Shown: positions 11,001 to 21,677 of the stretch, piece by piece
How positions within the stretch are numbered: position 1 is the stretch's first letter
Layout: the number at the start of each line of letters is the position of its first letter
Assembly: GCA_902651635.1 (NCBI GenBank)
Contig: CACRSC010000036.1
Span: 132,299-196,298 of the forward strand
Length of the DNA: 64,000 bases
Reading direction: 5' to 3'
Source of the DNA: Mastigamoeba balamuthi
Taxonomy: Eukaryota; Evosea; Mastigamoebida; Mastigamoebidae
Notes under the pieces: generated by a model
The model's input: the letters and a program-made list of their open reading frames with translations, nothing else
Told to the model about the DNA's origin: nothing
Databases searched by the model: none
Translations under genes and position numbers: made by a program

Positions 11001-11811
11001 CGCGGTGGACGCGGTGCTGGCGTCGGACGTAGTCGTGCTGTGCGTGGGGCTGGACACGACGATGGAGCGCGAGGGGCTGGACAGGGAGGACCTCGGGCTG
11101 CCGGGCCTGCAGCTGCCGTTCGCCCACAAGGTCCTCTCGGCCGCGGGCCCCGCGGTGCCCGTCGTGCTGCTGGTCGTCAGCGGCGGCGCCGTCGCCGTCG
11201 AGGACGTGGAGACCGCGGCGGCGGCGGTCGTGCAGGCCTTCTACCCGGCTACGCGGGGCGCCGAGGGCATCGCGCGGACGCTCTTCGGGCTCGAGTCGCG
11301 GCTGGGCAAGCTGCCCGTCTCGGTCTACGCGCGCGCGTTCGCCGACGAGCTGCGCATGGCCGACTTCGCGGTGGCCACGGGCGTCGGGCGGACGTACCGC
11401 TACTACACGGGGGCGCCGCTCTGGGCCTTCGGGACGGGCCTCACGTACGCGCCCTTCTCGATGAACTGCTCGTCGTCGTCGGCGAGGCTGCCGGCGACGA
11501 TCGCGTGCGCGGTGACCAACGAGGGGGGCCGCGCGGGGCTGGCGGGCGACGAGGTCGTGCAGCTCTACCACCGCGCGGGCGCCGACGTGCGCGCGAGGGC
11601 CGGGCACCCGGTGCCCCTGCGGCAGCTGCGGGCCTTCGAGCGGGTCGGCCCCGTGGCCCCGGGCGCCAGCGCATCTGTGGCGTTCCGCGTCACGCGGGCC
11701 GACGCGATGCTCACGGGGGCCGGCGGGGACCCCGTGCTGGTCGCAGGCACCCACGCTTTCGAGGTGTGGCGCGGCCAGGGCGAGCCCGCTGTCTTCGAGT
11801 TTGCTCTCTGA
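8033..11811 (+). CDS. Secreted WSC-GH3 beta-xylosidase/beta-glucosidase
   Basis: Glycoside hydrolase family 3 enzyme cleaving terminal beta-xylosyl or glucosyl residues, predicted secreted or lysosomal. Ten exons: 8033..8134, 8323..8454, 8504..8775, 8836..9066, 9376..9473, 9636..9754, 9818..10251, 10460..10724, 10818..10916 and 10999..11811, all in phase, giving 854 residues. A signal peptide (about 1-20) precedes a WSC carbohydrate-binding domain (CYTDDGDGRRAL ... CYCG ... DSSRWCG). The GH3 N-terminal domain begins at LPFCDPSLPLAARISDLVSR. The expected nucleophile is Asp394 in VLVGSDCGAV. The C-terminal sandwich (VAVVGPHA ... CVGLDTTMEREGLDRE) and a fibronectin-III-like tail follow. The third exon starts after a GC-AG intron (8455..8503). 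The plant/fungal beta-xylosidase branch fits best; exact substrate is open. Confidence 0.93.
9112..9205. repeat. Tandem duplication of about 45 bp in a GH3 intron
   Basis: Two adjacent near-identical units, each with GGTTCCCGGTTT(T/G)CTGCG followed by TTTCTGTGCGATGCGTCTG, lie in the intron 9067..9375. A third, shorter TTTCTGCG piece follows. Confidence 0.75.
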
Positions 11812-12024
11812 GAGACGCTGCCCTGTACCGATGCTGCTGGGGGCCCAAGTCCTCCTCCTCCCCTGCCTCTACGCCGAGAAGGCGCCAGTCTGCTCCCACC
11901 GGCTCACAACACAACACACCAAACTCGAACAGAGGACGTCTTGAGTTCTGCTCACAATAGGGACACTGCACGGACACCTGGCCATCCCAGCAGTGGCCCC
12001 GGGAAGCAACAACTGCCAAAAATA

Positions 12025-12097
12025 TGAGGACGAAGGGACTTGAACCCCCAACCTGCTGATCTGGAGTCAGCCGCAGCTACCGTTGTGCTACGCCCTC
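12025..12097 (-). tRNA. tRNA-Trp (CCA anticodon)
   Basis: On the minus strand the 73-nt cloverleaf begins GAGGGCG and its 7-bp acceptor stem pairs with CGTCCTC at the 3' side, followed by discriminator A. The anticodon stem GCTGA/TCAGC is five perfect pairs, and the loop CTCCAGA gives anticodon CCA, which reads UGG. The T arm is GGGGGTTCAAGTCCCTT. There is no intron and no encoded CCA tail. A T5 run just downstream is a normal Pol III terminator. It lies 214 bases after the GH3 stop, on the other strand. Confidence 0.95.
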
Positions 12098-12690
12098 TTT
12101 CCGGTTAGTCGAAATTCTGGACGTCCCGTGTGCGAGTGCTAGTTCCACATGCTCTGGGTCCTCGACATTGCCCCTGTTCAGCATAGTACGCTGGCAGATG
12201 TGTAGTGGAGTTCACATTCACAGAGGATCACGCTCGCGACGCCGTGGATTGCACTGCCCTCACAAAGGAGCCCCATGCATTGCTATGGGAAGCAGTGCAG
12301 GAGATGAGGCCCTGCCGACCCTCCACGAGTGTGTTCCGAGACGGCGCACACCTCCACCCTTGCCTCTGAAGCCATCGGGACTTCGCCAGCGCTCGAGGGC
12401 TGCTCTCTCCGCGTGCATCAGGGGAGCTGCGCCGACTGATGCAGCGCCAAACGTCTCGCCTACATTGGAGCACGGAGCAGGAGAGACCTAGGATGAGCAC
12501 ACAAGGGCGCGACATCTGTGACCCCCCCAGTCGTTCCAAGCGTCGGGCGGGCGGGGAAGTCGTGCGAGTCTATTTTCGGTGTTTCCAATCTAATCGGAAA
12601 TGAACAAATTGCGACCTCAAAATAGCGCATAACTACTGAGACCGCCGAGGCTCAAGGCGGCGTTGCCCCCCACACCACAGCACAGCTACA
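12098..12690. other. Intergenic region, no gene seen
   Basis: Nearly 600 bases between tRNA-Trp and the first cyclase relative. Frames of about 100 codons exist on both strands, but neither shows a domain or convincing splice sites. Confidence 0.35.
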
Positions 12691-13595
12691 ATGCACAAGA
12701 CAGAGCAGAGCGACACCACGCAGAAGCGGCCGTGGACCTCCTTCAGGGTCAGGACGGCCGCGATGGCGCTGTGCGTCGCTGTGCTGGCCATCTCGACGCT
12801 GCCGCCCGTCGTCATGCTCAGCACAGCCACGCGGGCTGCAGTCCGCGCCGAGATCGACACTTACCTCGGCACCACGTCGTCCGGCGTCGCTGCGACGCTG
12901 CGGGCCCTCATGTCCGGGCCCGGTAGAGCAGTGGCTGCGCTGGGCAGCGACATCTCCGCTGGCGTCGGGCAGGTTCAACGACACGATGGTCCACTCGTTC
13001 CTCCTCGACGGCTACAACACAGAGGTCTTCCCTTCTGCGCAGTTCGACGTCACTAAGGTCCGCCCGCCCCGGGAGCGAGGCGCATGTCCCCTGTCCCTTC
13101 CTCTCCCTGTGACCAACTCGCAGAGCTCGCACAGTCAACGGCCACTGTGATCCCGGGGCTGATTGTCCGAGCGATGGCGACCACGGGTGTCGTTTGGTCG
13201 GAAACCTACGGCGTCAAGCAGCCCAACGTCTCACGGCTCGACCTCGTCGCNGGGACTTTGCACAGGCGGAGGAGCTTCTCCAGGAGTACCAGAGCAGCCG
13301 TGGACTCGACGATTTGTATGCAAAAGACCTGCTGCGGATGTGCAAGGAGCTCGAGCAGGTCCCGGAGTGCAAAAGAGAGCAGTGGAGGTACGTCCGGCGC
13401 ATCCACAAGAAGCTGCACGCCAAGATAGGGGACTGCAGATCGGTGCAGCACCAGAAGGAGTACATGCAGGATGAGGTTGAGTCTGCAAGTCTTCCAATTA
13501 CTATTCCACAGGCTTCTCGCTCAGTCGTCTCTTCATCCTTCCTAAACACACACTCATCATCTACAGCACCCCACAAGAAGCTCAAATCCGCAGAT
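12691..13595 (+). pseudogene. Receptor-type class III cyclase relative A, fragmentary and spanning an assembly gap
   Basis: The start reads like the intact cyclase at 15.9-18.8 kb: a basic N-terminus, then a membrane segment (MALCVAVLAISTLPPVVML) and the start of the extracellular sensor (TATRAAVRAEIDTYLG). The sensor is then shortened: it passes abruptly, with a change of frame near 12970, to RFNDTMVHSFLLDGYN, so about 60 codons present in the relative are absent. WSETYGVKQPNVSRLDLV then ends at an N (13251). After the N the frame gives FAQAEELLQEYQ and WRYVRRIHKKLHAKIG, the C-terminal module of this family. The rest of the sensor and the whole catalytic core are missing, either deleted or lost in the gap. 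Whether the gene is truly broken cannot be decided from this assembly. Confidence 0.6.
13251..13251. other. Single N: assembly gap of unknown size
   Basis: The only ambiguous base in the window. It falls exactly where the N-terminal sensor of cyclase relative A jumps to its C-terminal module, so it probably stands for missing or collapsed sequence rather than one unread base. Confidence 0.7.
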
Positions 13596-14163
13596 TAGTT
13601 ATGCAATGGTGAAGTGCTGTGAATGTGTGGGCCGAGTGCATCAATCACATGGGCCTCATGTGGGTCATTGTTGTCAAACATTGTTTGTCTATCCTAGACC
13701 CCGCACAGTTGTGTGAGAGAAGAGCTGCAGGATGACAGACCGAGTTGAGGGCTTATGGTGGGCACCCTTGTTGGCCCTCAACTGTGGCTGAGCAGTATGT
13801 AGTTTATGCTGGTGCAAAGGAATGAATTGCGTATTGGTTTGGGCTGCACAATGCAGATTTGTTCTCGTACTTGATAACGCCCATCAGATTGAGAAAACGT
13901 GCGATCCCAATCCGGGGGCCCTTCTGCTTGATTCCCCTGCTCCAGCTCGGAACATCCTCATAAGGGGCTGCTGTGAAGCGAAGGGGTCTGACCAATCACT
14001 TCTCTCTTTGCTCTTCACACTGAACAAGAGGAGATCGCTCGGAAATGCCGGCAAAGCACGTGATCCATGGATTGACGCGTCATTCGCGAAGGGGCCGTGG
14101 GGTAAAAGACGCGGAAACAGACGGGATTGTTCAGAAATCAAAGACCACAACAGGAACACTGCT
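13596..14163. other. Intergenic region, no gene seen
   Basis: About 570 bases with lower GC than the neighbouring genes. It contains no family signal and no tRNA. It is the likely promoter zone of the membrane protein gene that starts at 14164. Confidence 0.35.
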
Positions 14164-15893
14164 ATGGCTACGAGGAGATGCTCGGCGGCATTGTTGGTCT
14201 ACATCGCTGCACTTGCTCTCTGGGCGTGCAAGGTGGTGGTGCACAAGGAGTACACTAACAACAGCGTGACACGTAGGTGCCTGCCACAAGGCTCAACTAA
14301 CACACTGACTACCGTCCGCTTCACCCTCTGTTCTATCGTTTGGGGGAACTGTATTACTGACACTCCCACAATCCGCAGTGCATGAGGCGTGGGTACTTGA
14401 GGACGTCACGCTCATCCTCGCCGTGTGGATAAACGAGTGGCCGTCCAGCACAACCCTGTCACAGTGAGTAAGATTGTAATGCAGAACAAAAGAGACCTCG
14501 GTGGGCATCGTCAGGGGCGCCCAATCGCTGCCAAGGACCTCAGTGAACCCCCATCACTCGCTGTTCTCCAGAACCAGTGCTCCGCTGTGCGTTCGAGGCC
14601 TCGAGATATTCAAAAAGGAGGCGATTCTGTGTTTCTGGTGCTGAACGACCTCGAGGGCAACACCCCTTGTTGTACAGACTGCTCTCAATTTCACCGCTGC
14701 TGCCGCGGGACTGCAGAGGTCGCTCCTTGACCACGGAGAGACCACTCTAGAGCTCGAGGGCATCACCTTCAATCGGGTTTGTGAAACGCCGGAGCAGTTC
14801 CCTGTGTTGTCTGGCCTTCTGTGTCGCATACACTCACTCACTAGTGCATGTTCTCTGGAGATGCATCCGTTGGCTGCTCTTTCCTGTGACGCTGCTGGCA
14901 GTGCTGGGCTTGTGCGCCCTTCGCTCCCGTGCCAGCAGCTCCTGACCCGCATTCTATGGTGTTGGGGTGACAGAAAGCCATGGCACCAAGGCGTGCCAAG
15001 AGCCCCTCGTCAATGCTATCCACAAAGTCGCGCCCTCAGCATTCGCATACAGCACATTTGCCCAGGGGCTGTTCTTTTCTAGTTACATGAACTCGTTGCT
15101 CCTCACGTGGACTGGTGGGGCACATGAGTGCGGCCTTACTGAGATCGTCACCATCGCCAAGGCCTTCATCTCCACCATGGTGGTACTCTTGCAGGGCCAC
15201 AGCGCAATTGAAATCACGGCAGCAGTATGCAAGATGTCACTCTCGCTACGCTGGGCTTCCAGGGAGCAGGACTTAGGACTTCTTCCTCCTCCTCGTCTTT
15301 GCTATCATCACGGGGCTTCTCCTCACCGCAACTACGGCCTATGAGTTAGTGTCGGTGGTCCACTCTACTGGAATCGCGCATGCTGTCAGTGTCATTCTAT
15401 TGATGCACATGTGTGCAGCAGCGGCGTGGCTCTTCTTCCAAGGAGAATTAGTTGTCAATCGCTGTTGATACGGTCAGTTGAATCACTGTTGCTCAACGTG
15501 GGGATGCTTTGCACTCCGCTGGGGAGCGTGGTGAGCCAGGTCGTGTGCTCTTCTCCAGACTGCAGTACTCAGTTGAGGCCTCTATCCTCCTTGTCGCAGT
15601 TCACTATGCCATGCCCTGGGTTGCCGAGTCTGACGAAGTCGAAATTGACATGGTCACAGACAGCGTTGGGTTTAGTGGTTCACTCATCAGAGGGCTCTAC
15701 ATTACATCTGCGTGGCACGACAGTCCCTCTACGTGGCTGTTGGACCAGTTGGTACATATGGGCCCTTGTATTTGTGGCCCTGTCCATGAGGCACGTGAAG
15801 GAAGCAATTACTACGATGAGTAGCTGGGGTGTGGCTGCAGCAATCGCACACCCAATTCCCATTTTCTGCACTAATATGCAAGCCTCCTTAATG
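14164..15893 (+). CDS. Polytopic secretory-pathway membrane protein, unrecognised
   Basis: ATG 14164 opens a signal-like N-terminus (MATRRCSAALLVYIAALALW). Phase-consistent exons are 14164..14272, 14379..14463 (ending at a strong GTGAGT donor), 14544..14637 and 14678..about 14809. They give a short lumenal, beta-rich domain including FLTALNFTAAAAGLQRSLL. Later exons encode hydrophobic helices: LLFPVTLLAVLGLCAL, LLLLVFAIITGLLLTATTAY and VSVILLMHMCAAAAWLFF, then ASILLVAVHYAMPW and IWALVFVALSM. The layout (lumenal domain followed by five to seven helices) resembles GOST/lung-7TM type proteins, but no diagnostic motif was found. Exon borders after 14810 are approximate. It converges on the cyclase gene on the opposite strand, with about 15 bases between the two stops. 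Confidence 0.45.
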
Positions 15894-15909
15894 TGAATTC
15901 TTTTCTTAA

Positions 15910-18796
15910 TCAATAATCGCCCTTCCTCAGAGAGGTATCTTCACGATAGGGGTGTGTTGGAATGTTTCCCAGCTGCCTTGCAGGAAACAGACTGGAAACT
16001 GGCGGTTCTGGCTCATGATGACACGAAGTTGCATCATGCTCATGGAAGACTTCTGGTCTCTTCTGTGCACAATGGCCAACACTCACCTTTGAATGTAGTC
16101 TCTTGTGGATGTGCCTTACGTACTTCCAATCCCGCAGTGCATCTGGGGGCAGGTCCTTCATTTTCTGGCACAGAGAGTGCAGGTTCTTTGCAGACAAATC
16201 CTCCTTGTCCGATCTAAGCAATAAACAGAACTCGGCAAGTACGTTGTCCGCCTCAGCAAATTGGCAACTTTCCACCAAGCCTAGTGCCTTCGAGAAAAGG
16301 GATACGCATCTGCGGTCTGGTTTCCGTGTGAGACTACTGAGTGTGCTCTTTTATGGGGATGCAGACCCTGTGGGCTGGCGTCCTGCTGGAAGGAGATGAG
16401 CTCGTGGACTCTGATGGGGTCCCTGCCGCTCGTCTGCACCAGCCCCAGAGGCCTGCACAGGAAGTGCCCCTGCGTCTCGCACAGCACGCTGTCGCTCACG
16501 ATGATCTCTGTGTCATATGTCTGTTCTCCCTCCCCGCGTGTTCAGTTGTGGTTGTGTGCAAGCAGAGCACGACGAATGGCAGACCTGGTTGAGGGGCTCG
16601 AGGCGGGCGCCCTCGTTGACCATGTGGCCGAGCAGCGTGTAGTTGAGGCGATCCGAGCTGCCCATCATCCCCACGAAGGCCTCACCAGAGTGGATCCCTG
16701 TCCTCGCAAACAGCGGCGGATCTGGTGCATGGCAGCATACGCGCAGACCATATTTTCAGTGAGCAGAAATGACCACAGCGGAAGAACTCACATCCTCGCA
16801 GTACCCAACAGCCTCGAAGACGCGCCAATTCTGCTTTGCACAGGAGGGCTGCCTTGCACGCCTCGTACTGGTGACCCTTCACTGGATCCGGAGCGTTCCA
16901 GAACTGCGAGGAGGCCCACTCAATCCTCAGAGTCGCCGGATGGAGGGAAGCGCACGGCCATGAAGCCGCCGTCAATGAACTTGTCGACGGTGCCGCCGCA
17001 CGAGGACACGACGGAAGTCATGGCGTCGAGGTACTCCGTCAGCAGCGCCACGAACCTATGGTTACCCAGCTCCTCGCACAGCTCAGCGCACCCTTCCACG
17101 CCTGTGCCAGCAGGAGGGAAGGTCAGTGCACGGTTGCAGTGCGCTGCCCGTGCGTGCCCGTGAACATCACAGTTAGGCTGCACGGGCGCATGCCGAGCTC
17201 GGCGCGCAGCGTCCCGTTCACGAGGCCCCGCACGACCGAGGGCGGCACGTAGCACTGGAACGACCAGAGGCTGCGCAGCATGAGCTCCGTGCTGCTGCGC
17301 ACTGTCGCGAGCTCGTGCGAAAGCGCGCACGCCCGGCCGACTCTCCTGCTCTCCGCGATGCTCTGTGCCCCGTGCAGGTCCAGCTGCGCGATGCGCTGCA
17401 GGCACCGCCCGCCTGTTGCCAGTACACCACAGAACGCCGTCGCCACTGCCCACGAGGCCCCCAGTAGCAGCGCATCTACCAGACCCGCGACAACTGCCTG
17501 GCGAAGCGAACAGCGGGTGTTCAGAGCCGGGTGAGAGGCAAAGCTGGCGAGAGGGCTCTCGCCTGGATGATGGCGGCGCGGTCGACACGGCCCATGAAGG
17601 TCCCGTCCTCCACTGCGACGGCGATGACCCACTCGAGGCCCTCGTGCGGCACGAAGCGCTCCGCCCGCACGCTCAGAGCTCTCCCAGACGCCACGGAAAC
17701 GTGCGTGTAGACGGGCCCCCGCACCCCGGAGACGTCCCCGAGGGCGAGGCAGATGGAGCGGACCATCTGCTCGGGGAACTCGGCAGCCGGGATCCTGCGG
17801 CCGTCTGCGGTGGTCACGGGGACACCCGTCGACGTTGCGAGAACCCCGCCGGCGTCCAGGACCACCGCGACCTCTCCCACCCCGCCCACTCGCGCCAGGG
17901 CGCTGCCGACGACGTCCAGCGTCATCAGCAGATAGGCCAGCGCAACCCTCCCGTCCGCTGTGGGAGCGAGGAGAGGAGTTAAGTGCGCCCAGCGAAGGCC
18001 ACCCGCAGGGCGGAGGCGAGAGACCGGTGTGCGTGGCGATCATCGCGACAGCCTCGAGCCGCGAGAGGTTGCTCTGCGTCGAGACGTAGGACTCGGACCA
18101 CACGAGGCCCGACGTCGACAGCGCGCGTGCCGTCGTCGCCTCGACGGCCGCCGTCTTTGCGGAGGACACCTGCGCGGCGCCAAACACTGTGAGGCCACCA
18201 AGGGGCTCCAGAGGCACTGGAGGCACCTCCTCCGCGTCGTACTGGACTGCGGGCAGCTCCTCCGCGTTGTAGCTGTCGACGAAATACGTGTGGACCAGCG
18301 AGTCGTTGAATCGCCCCGGGTCGATCGTTGCGATCACTCCGCGGTGCCCCGGCCTGCCCTGGTCGTAGATGGCCGCGTCCGCGGCGCTCATCCTGACGAC
18401 CGGCTGGCCCAGCGTGCTGACCCCGAAGGACCCCGCGTTGTACACGGCGGCGTAGGCGAGCAGCAGCCGCCACGACTCGCGCACGTCGACGACTCCCGAG
18501 CCCACGTCTCTGGCCAGCGCGACCACCGCGCTGCCCGGCTCTTCCACGACGTTGCGCAGCGCAGCAGCGAGGCCCGCAGACGAGGCGTCGAGGTACATGC
18601 GCGCGGCGGCGTGGGTGGCGTCGCGCGTGGCCGTGTTGAGCACAAAGAGGCCCGGGAACGACGAGATGGCCAGCACTGAGATGCACAGGGCCATCACGGC
18701 GACCCGGATGGACGGGGGCCACCGAATCCCGGGCCCGCGCCGCCCTGCAGCTGCAGCGGTGCCAACTGGGGCTCCATTCGTCTCAGCGGACTTCAT
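15910..18796 (-). CDS. Receptor-type class III adenylyl/guanylyl cyclase, probably catalytically impaired
   Basis: Exons 18796..18025, 17957..17563, 17497..17158, 17101..16956, 16903..16792, 16721..16585, 16520..16367 and 16280..15910 join in phase to about 808 residues. Order: a membrane segment (VAVMALCISVLAISSFPGLF), an extracellular sensor of about 400 residues, a second membrane segment (AVVAGLVDALLLGASWAVA), then a class III cyclase core: LTVMFTGVEGCAELCEELG, TVDKFIDGGFMA, FWNAPDPVKGHQYEACKAA, LFARTGIHSGEAFVG and LNYTLLGHMVNEGARLEPLN. A C-terminal helical module follows. Family members have Asp in LFTD(I/V) and GD in DKF(I)GD. Here the first reads FTG and the second IDGG, so both metal-binding aspartates look lost or displaced. 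Two introns (17564-side and 17157-side) are GC-AG. A signalling or pseudo-enzyme role is inferred. Confidence 0.75.
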
Positions 18797-18924
18797 CGCC
18801 ACGAAGGATCTAATTTTGGTTCTGCCGGGTCCGACAGACGCCAGCAACCACAACCGACTGACTGTTCGTATGCCGCTTCGAGTATTGTGTGCATCGTGTG
18901 CATATGTTCGTGCGATTGCGTTTC

Positions 18925-19190
18925 GATGCCCAGCCGTGTAATGCCGACGCTGCCGCCCGTCATCGTGCTCAACACGGGCCGCAGTCCATGCCGAGATCGA
19001 CACGTACCTCAGCGCCACGTCACCCGGCGCCGCAGTGACGCTGCACGACCTCATGTCCGGACCCTGTAGAGCATTCACAGCGTTGGGCAGCGACATCTCC
19101 GTGGCGGTGTTCGACCACGTCGAGTCGTGTCGCCTCGCACTGGCTCATGCAGCCGTCTACAGTGCGGAGACTCACTCCACTTTTCGCCTG
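18925..19190 (+). pseudogene. N-terminal fragment of a cyclase relative (copy D)
   Basis: On the plus strand, opposite to the intact cyclase, stretches reading TLPPVIVLNT, AEIDTYL and TLHDLMSGPCRAFTALGSDI, then HVESCRLALAHAAVYSA, match the membrane segment and start of the sensor of relative A. They lie in two frames and nothing of the later domains follows. It is a decayed fragment, not a working gene. Confidence 0.6.
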
Positions 19191-19372
19191 ACTGCGAACA
19201 TCCACAACGCACACTCTGACCCGCGAACAACATTCACGTTTCCGGCTCGGCAGACCACGCTGTCTCCTCACAATGATCTCTGTTTCTTAGTCTGTTCACG
19301 GTCCGTGTCGTGCGCTTGTTGGTGTCTGTGTGGCGGGGTGGTGCGTATCTTATGTTATACTTCCACAGAAAT

Positions 19373-20895
19373 TTAGAGTTGTACGCTTTTCAGTGCTGTC
19401 GGCACGCTGCCACTGCACGATGACAACGGCAGACTTGTGGACACCACCTCAGGCTGCACGCACTTCCTCTGCAGCACCGACTTGGGGTCCCCGATCTCGG
19501 CGTGAATATTCTTTTGGATGCGCCTGACGTACCTCCACTTGTCCATCTGGCGTTCAGGCACAAGCGAGAGCTCTTAGCACATCCGTTGCAGGTCTTGCTG
19601 GAAGGAGAGGAGCTCGTGGTTTCTGATGGGGTCCCTGCCGCTCGTCTGAACCAGCCCCAGCGGCCGGTACAAGAAGTCACCCCGCGTCGCGCAGACCACG
19701 CTGTCGCTCACGATGATCTCTGTGCCGTACGTCTGCCCCAGGGTCAGTTGTTGCTCAGGTTATTGTCGAGTGCGTGCGGGTGTTGCACACCTGGTTGAGG
19801 GGCTCGAGGCCGGCACCCTCGTTGACCATGTGGCCGAGCAGCGTAGTTGAGGCGGTCCGAGCTGCCCATCGTCCCCACGAAGGCCTCACCCGAGTGGATC
19901 CCCGTTCTCGCGAACAACTGTAGGTGTGGAAGCCAGGGAGACCGTTTGTGTGAGAGCCCCTGTGGCACACGTCGGCACTGTGCAATGAAGCGCGAGCGTG
20001 GCGAACAGAATGACGCGCACATCCTGCTTCCAGGTGCCGCGGAGGAGGGCCAGCTCAGCCTTGCAAAGCAGCCCCACCAACCGCTCGATGCCCAGCTCCT
20101 GGCACAGCTGCGAGAACCTCTGAATGTCTGCAGCCCCCCGAGGTCGGCAGGTGAGGGATGCATATGAGATGAACTGTGCGTGAGCCGCACCCATGAACAT
20201 GACCGTGAGGCTGCACGGGCGCATCGTGAGGTCGAGAGCTGGAAAGACCACAGGCTGCGCAGCATGAGTTCTGTGCTGCTCTGCACCATGGCAAGCTCGC
20301 CCGACACCTTCGCTCCCTCGCGGCGATGGCGCTGCCCTCTGCCCGCAGCGCCTCGCGCAGTTCCAGCTGCGACACCAGCTGCATGCACCGCCCCGCGCTC
20401 CCAAGAGCACACCCGAACGATGCCACCAGAAGCCACGACGCCGCCAGCAGCACCACGCAGAGTGAAAGACATGGATGGGAGAAGGGGGTGGGGGTGGAGC
20501 TGGCCATACCTGGACGACAGCAGTCCTGTCGACGGAGCTCAGGAACGGGGAGTCCTCGACGGCCACGGCGACCACCCACTCGAGGCCGCTGTACACCTCC
20601 ACCCGCTCGGCCCTCACGTTCAGCGCCGCCCCGGCGTCTACCCGCACTCGCAGGCACAGCGGTGCGTCCACCAGCGACACGTTGCGCACTCCAGGGCCAC
20701 TGCCCGCGACCTCTTCTCTGGGAGGGCCTCTGACGCGTACCTGACGCCGTAGTCGGAGGAGGAGATGAGCCCCTGGTCGTCGAACACTATGACCACCTGC
20801 CCGGGCCTCGCGAACCGCTGCAGCAGCCCCCGCGTGACGACGCCCATCGTCATGAGGTACCCCAGCGCTGGACTGTCCTGTGCATTGCAGGACAC
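19373..20895 (-). pseudogene. Class III cyclase relative C, decayed
   Basis: Reading leftward, sensor residues (VIVFDDQGLISSSDYGVRYA, VDAGAALNVRAERVEVYSGL) lead to a membrane segment and to a core that can be spliced to SLTVMFMDIQRFSQLCQELG. So this copy keeps the first metal Asp that the gene at 15.9-18.8 kb has lost. The next part then jumps from LVGLL to CKAELALLRG, losing the exon with the TVDKF motif. LFARTGIHSGEAFVG and GHMVNEGAGLEPLNQ are present, and the tail (MDKWRYVRRIQKNIHAEIG) ends near 19373 with an internal stop in the C-terminal module. The missing exon and stop make it non-functional as read. Confidence 0.65.
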
Positions 20896-21677
20896 ATCAG
20901 AGCGGACTCCCTGACGTCAGCGGACCCAATCGGGCGACGAAGTCGAGCCGCGAGACGTTTGTCTGCTTGACGCCGAAGGCCTACAACCACACGATCCCGG
21001 TGGTGGCCATCGCTCTGCTTGCGAGCCCCGGGAACACCGACGAGTGTGTGGACTACTCTCGAGTTGGGGCCGTCAGCTACGGAGGACAAATAACTGCTCA
21101 TGAGCTTCGCCACTGTCGGGTTTTGGGTGGGGCTCTGTCTTGTGCATTGGCGCAGCAATTCCCTGGGCTCTCGGATGTAGTAAACAGTGGCGCAATTTCT
21201 GGCGACACAGTTCTCAAACAGGAGGTCCAAAACAGAATCCGCCGAACATTGTATTCCCCAAAACGGGCATGAATCGACGCAGCGATTTCGTCCGCTAGGC
21301 AGTCCCAATTGCAGTTTGCAGTCTCCAGCTTGGCAGTGAGATCAGCAGGCATTAATGACCCAGGAGCCGTCCTCGGCCATGGCGGCCTACGGGGAGGCGT
21401 ACATTTTATTTCTAGAGCAACGAAACCGGAGGCCGGTGTTTGCCCTGTCGAGAAAACAACAGTGACCATACTGACATCATCCAGTTGGAGCTGTTTTTCC
21501 ACCTGCGGAGCGATTGTATCCCCGAAGAGATATTCCAGCGACAGGGCCGAAGGGTCAAAGCAGAACAATAGTCACGCTTGAGAGCAGAGCAGAGGACCGT
21601 GTTCAAGAGCTCGAAATAGAGTACCCTCTCCAACACCAAAGACCAAGGCGCACGGATTGCGAGCAGACAGTGCACTG
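20896..21677. other. Region with an uncertain open frame
   Basis: Between cyclase relative C and the PARG gene. On the minus strand 21545..21098 is open and reads partly protein-like (VEKQLQLDDVSMVTVVFSTG, ANCNWDCLADEIAASIHARF), but it has no ATG at a sensible place and no recognised domain. The right end should contain the PARG promoter. Confidence 0.25.

Noticed and set aside
12168-12539. Overlapping frames of about 100 codons on both strands after tRNA-Trp
   Set aside because: No domain, no splice support and no coding-like composition difference from intergenic DNA.
13251-13251. Simple ambiguous base within one continuous gene
   Set aside because: The domains on the two sides are not adjacent in the related intact gene, so a larger gap is more likely.
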